From Streptomyces sp. HUAS CB01 (GTDB taxonomy: Bacteria; Actinomycetota; Actinomycetes; Streptomycetales; Streptomycetaceae): a DNA stretch of 64,000 nucleotides. The notes under the pieces are model-generated. The model did no database searches. It worked only from the letters and a program-made list of their open reading frames with translations, and was not told the DNA's origin. Of the stretch, positions 62,804-64,000 are shown in pieces (within the stretch, counting starts at the first letter, position 1; each line of letters begins with the position of its first letter). The position numbers were made by a program, and so were the translations under genes. The DNA lies in assembly GCF_030406905.1 (NCBI RefSeq), contig NZ_CP129137.1:7409501-7473500 (forward strand), in the 5' to 3' direction.

Positions 62804-63722
62804 CCGTGTCTCCTACGTCTACGCCGTGGTGCGGGAGGCCGACGGGCTCCAGGAAGCCGTCGTCGGCACCACCGGGGTCGCCGGGGCGCCCGTGCGCCTG
62901 CTCCCGCTCACCGGCGGTGACGGTCTGCTGCTCGCGGTGAGCGCCGTCCCCTCGGAGGACTTCCGGGAGGAGGCACTCAAGCAGCACCTGGAGGACCTTC
63001 GATGGCTGGAGTCCGTCGCGCGTGCGCACCACGCCGTCATCGAGGAACTGTCCGCCCGGACCACCGTCCTTCCCCTGCGTCTGGCCACCGTGTACCTGGA
63101 CGACGAGCGGGCGACGAACGCACTGGACGCACAGAGCGAGATCCTCGCCCGACGGCTGTCCCACCTCGCCGCCCACGTGGAGTGGGGAGTCAAGATCTAC
63201 GTCGAGTCGTCGGCGGCGCCCGCTCCGGGGCCTGTCGAGCCCGCGGGCTCCGAGGAGCTCAGCCCGGGCCGGGCGTATCTGCGGACCCGCAAGGCCCAGC
63301 GCACCGTACGGGACACCGCACACCGCTCGGCGCGGACCGCGGCCGAGCGGATCGAGGAGGCGGGCCGCCGGTACGCCGCCGACCGGGCCCGGCACCGTGT
63401 GCAGCAGGGCGAACTCGCCACCGCGCCGGGCGAGAACGTCCTCAATGACGCGTATCTCGTGGCGCGGGACCGGGCCGAGGCGTTCCGCGACGAGGTGAGC
63501 CGCGCGGCGGACGACCTGGACGGGGTACGGGTCGAACTCACCGGCCCCTGGGCGCCGTACTCGTTCGCGACACCGCCGGACACGGCCGGGGCGGCGGAGT
63601 CACCGCGGGCGGAGGGCCCCGCGGCTGCGACGGGGTTCGCCGGGCCGGCGGGGAGCGGGGCGCGAGCGGCCGCAGCGCACCCGGACACGCCCGCCGGGAC
63701 CGAGCGGGGCACGGAACAGTGA
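62796..63722 (+). CDS. gvpL: Gas vesicle protein GvpL
   Basis: A 308-residue GvpL/GvpF-family protein, larger than GvpF: VSYVYAVVREADGLQEAVVG, ARAHHAVIEELSARTTVLPL, VEWGVKIYVESSAAPAPGPV, and VRVELTGPWAPYSFATPP near the end of the domain, followed by an Ala/Gly/Pro-rich tail. It overlaps gvpJ by 8 bp and gvpS by 4 bp, so the operon is translationally coupled. Confidence 0.93.
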   Translation: MSDRVSYVYAVVREADGLQEAVVGTTGVAGAPVRLLPLTGGDGLLLAVSAVPSEDFREEALKQHLEDLRWLESVARAHHAVIEELSARTTVLPLRLATVYLDDERATNALDAQSEILARRLSHLAAHVEWGVKIYVESSAAPAPGPVEPAGSEELSPGRAYLRTRKAQRTVRDTAHRSARTAAERIEEAGRRYAADRARHRVQQGELATAPGENVLNDAYLVARDRAEAFRDEVSRAADDLDGVRVELTGPWAPYSFATPPDTAGAAESPRAEGPAAATGFAGPAGSGARAAAAHPDTPAGTERGTEQ

Positions 63723-64000
63723 CGGCGCCCCGGCCGCTCCCGGGCGTGTCGCCCCGGCCGTCGGAGACCGACACCGCCCTGCCGGACCGTCAGGTCGCCC
63801 TCATCGACCTGCTGGACCGGTTGCTCAGCGGGGGAGTCGTCCTGACCGGTGACGTGGTGCTGTCGATCGCGGACATCGATCTCGTACGGATCTCCCTGCG
63901 CGCACTCATCATGTCCATCCGCTCCTCGGAGGGCGGCGGCGACACGGAGGGCAGTGCCTTCCCGGGGCCGGTTCACCCCGCGGAGGACAGCGGCCTCCCG
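63719..64000 (+). CDS. gvpS: Gas vesicle protein GvpS, cut by window edge
   Basis: The first 94 codons of a GvpA-family protein: QVALIDLLDRLLSGGVVLTG, DVVLSIADIDLVRISLRALI. Its order after gvpL and the GvpA-like domain indicate GvpS of the Streptomyces cluster; gvpK would be expected beyond the edge. It starts with GTG overlapping the gvpL stop and has no stop within the window. Confidence 0.88.
   Translation, partial: MTAPRPLPGVSPRPSETDTALPDRQVALIDLLDRLLSGGVVLTGDVVLSIADIDLVRISLRALIMSIRSSEGGGDTEGSAFPGPVHPAEDSGLP

Overview
The window is high-GC actinobacterial chromosome, most consistent with Streptomyces. Signs are extreme third-position GC, SpoIIE/STAS/HATPase partner-switching genes, Cys-less L33 and L36 paralogues, Ku plus a LigD-type phosphoesterase, DUF4235/DUF3618/DUF6328/DUF6479 small stress proteins, and a gas vesicle cluster in the Streptomyces gene order. 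I found no rRNA, tRNA or CRISPR array, and no large biosynthetic gene cluster.

Layout. 0-11.4 kb: an FMN reductase-like flavoprotein, a DUF4142 exported protein, a MarR regulator, a secreted trypsin, a secreted EndA-type nuclease, then a probable TetR regulon (NTF2-like protein, TetR, nitronate monooxygenase-like protein, SDR, muconolactone isomerase-like protein, WrbA-like flavodoxin) linked by near-identical GACCGGTC-centred operators in three intergenic regions. 11.4-19.6 kb: an unstable segment with a frameshifted beta-propeller-like gene, a rearranged IS21 remnant, a GlxA-type regulator divergent from an imine-reductase-like enzyme, DUF4259, an ISL3 transposase, two DUF7660-like gene pieces and an IS110 element. 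19.7-28.3 kb: a second NAD-dependent DNA ligase, a VOC protein, membrane proteins, an AA10 LPMO with a C-terminal membrane anchor, and three exported low-complexity proteins. Three minus-strand genes here share a previously unlabelled bipartite upstream element with fixed 38-39 nt spacing.

28.7-34.6 kb: a partner-switching module. Two anti-sigma-type ATPases and two STAS proteins surround an operon SpoIIE phosphatase - cobalamin-binding protein - STAS joined by ATGA overlaps. The cobalamin protein carries the W-x9-E-H signature of B12 photoreceptors, so the operon may couple light to phosphatase/anti-anti-sigma signalling. This is the strongest candidate for an undescribed system. 34.6-42 kb: Cys-less ribosomal protein genes with a palindrome upstream, TetR, small envelope proteins, STAS, Ku, a GlsB/YeaQ protein, and an SDR pseudogene cut by a TnpB relic. 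42.4-49.4 kb: a cytosolic tandem-HAMP hybrid histidine kinase followed by an ANTAR/PAS/SpoIIE phosphatase. 49.5-58.3 kb: a decaying Orn/Lys/Arg decarboxylase (start codon apparently ACG plus one frameshift), FUSC transporter, DUF6479, a FAD/Rieske oxidoreductase, STAS, YbdK-type ligase, standalone LigD phosphoesterase and CsbD. 58.4-64 kb: gas vesicle cluster, with gvpO-A-F-G-J-L-S on the plus strand and GvpY/GvpZ-like genes divergent on the minus strand; it runs off the right edge.

Together the right half reads as a general-stress and buoyancy region: partner-switching regulators, DNA end-joining enzymes, small stress proteins and gas vesicles.
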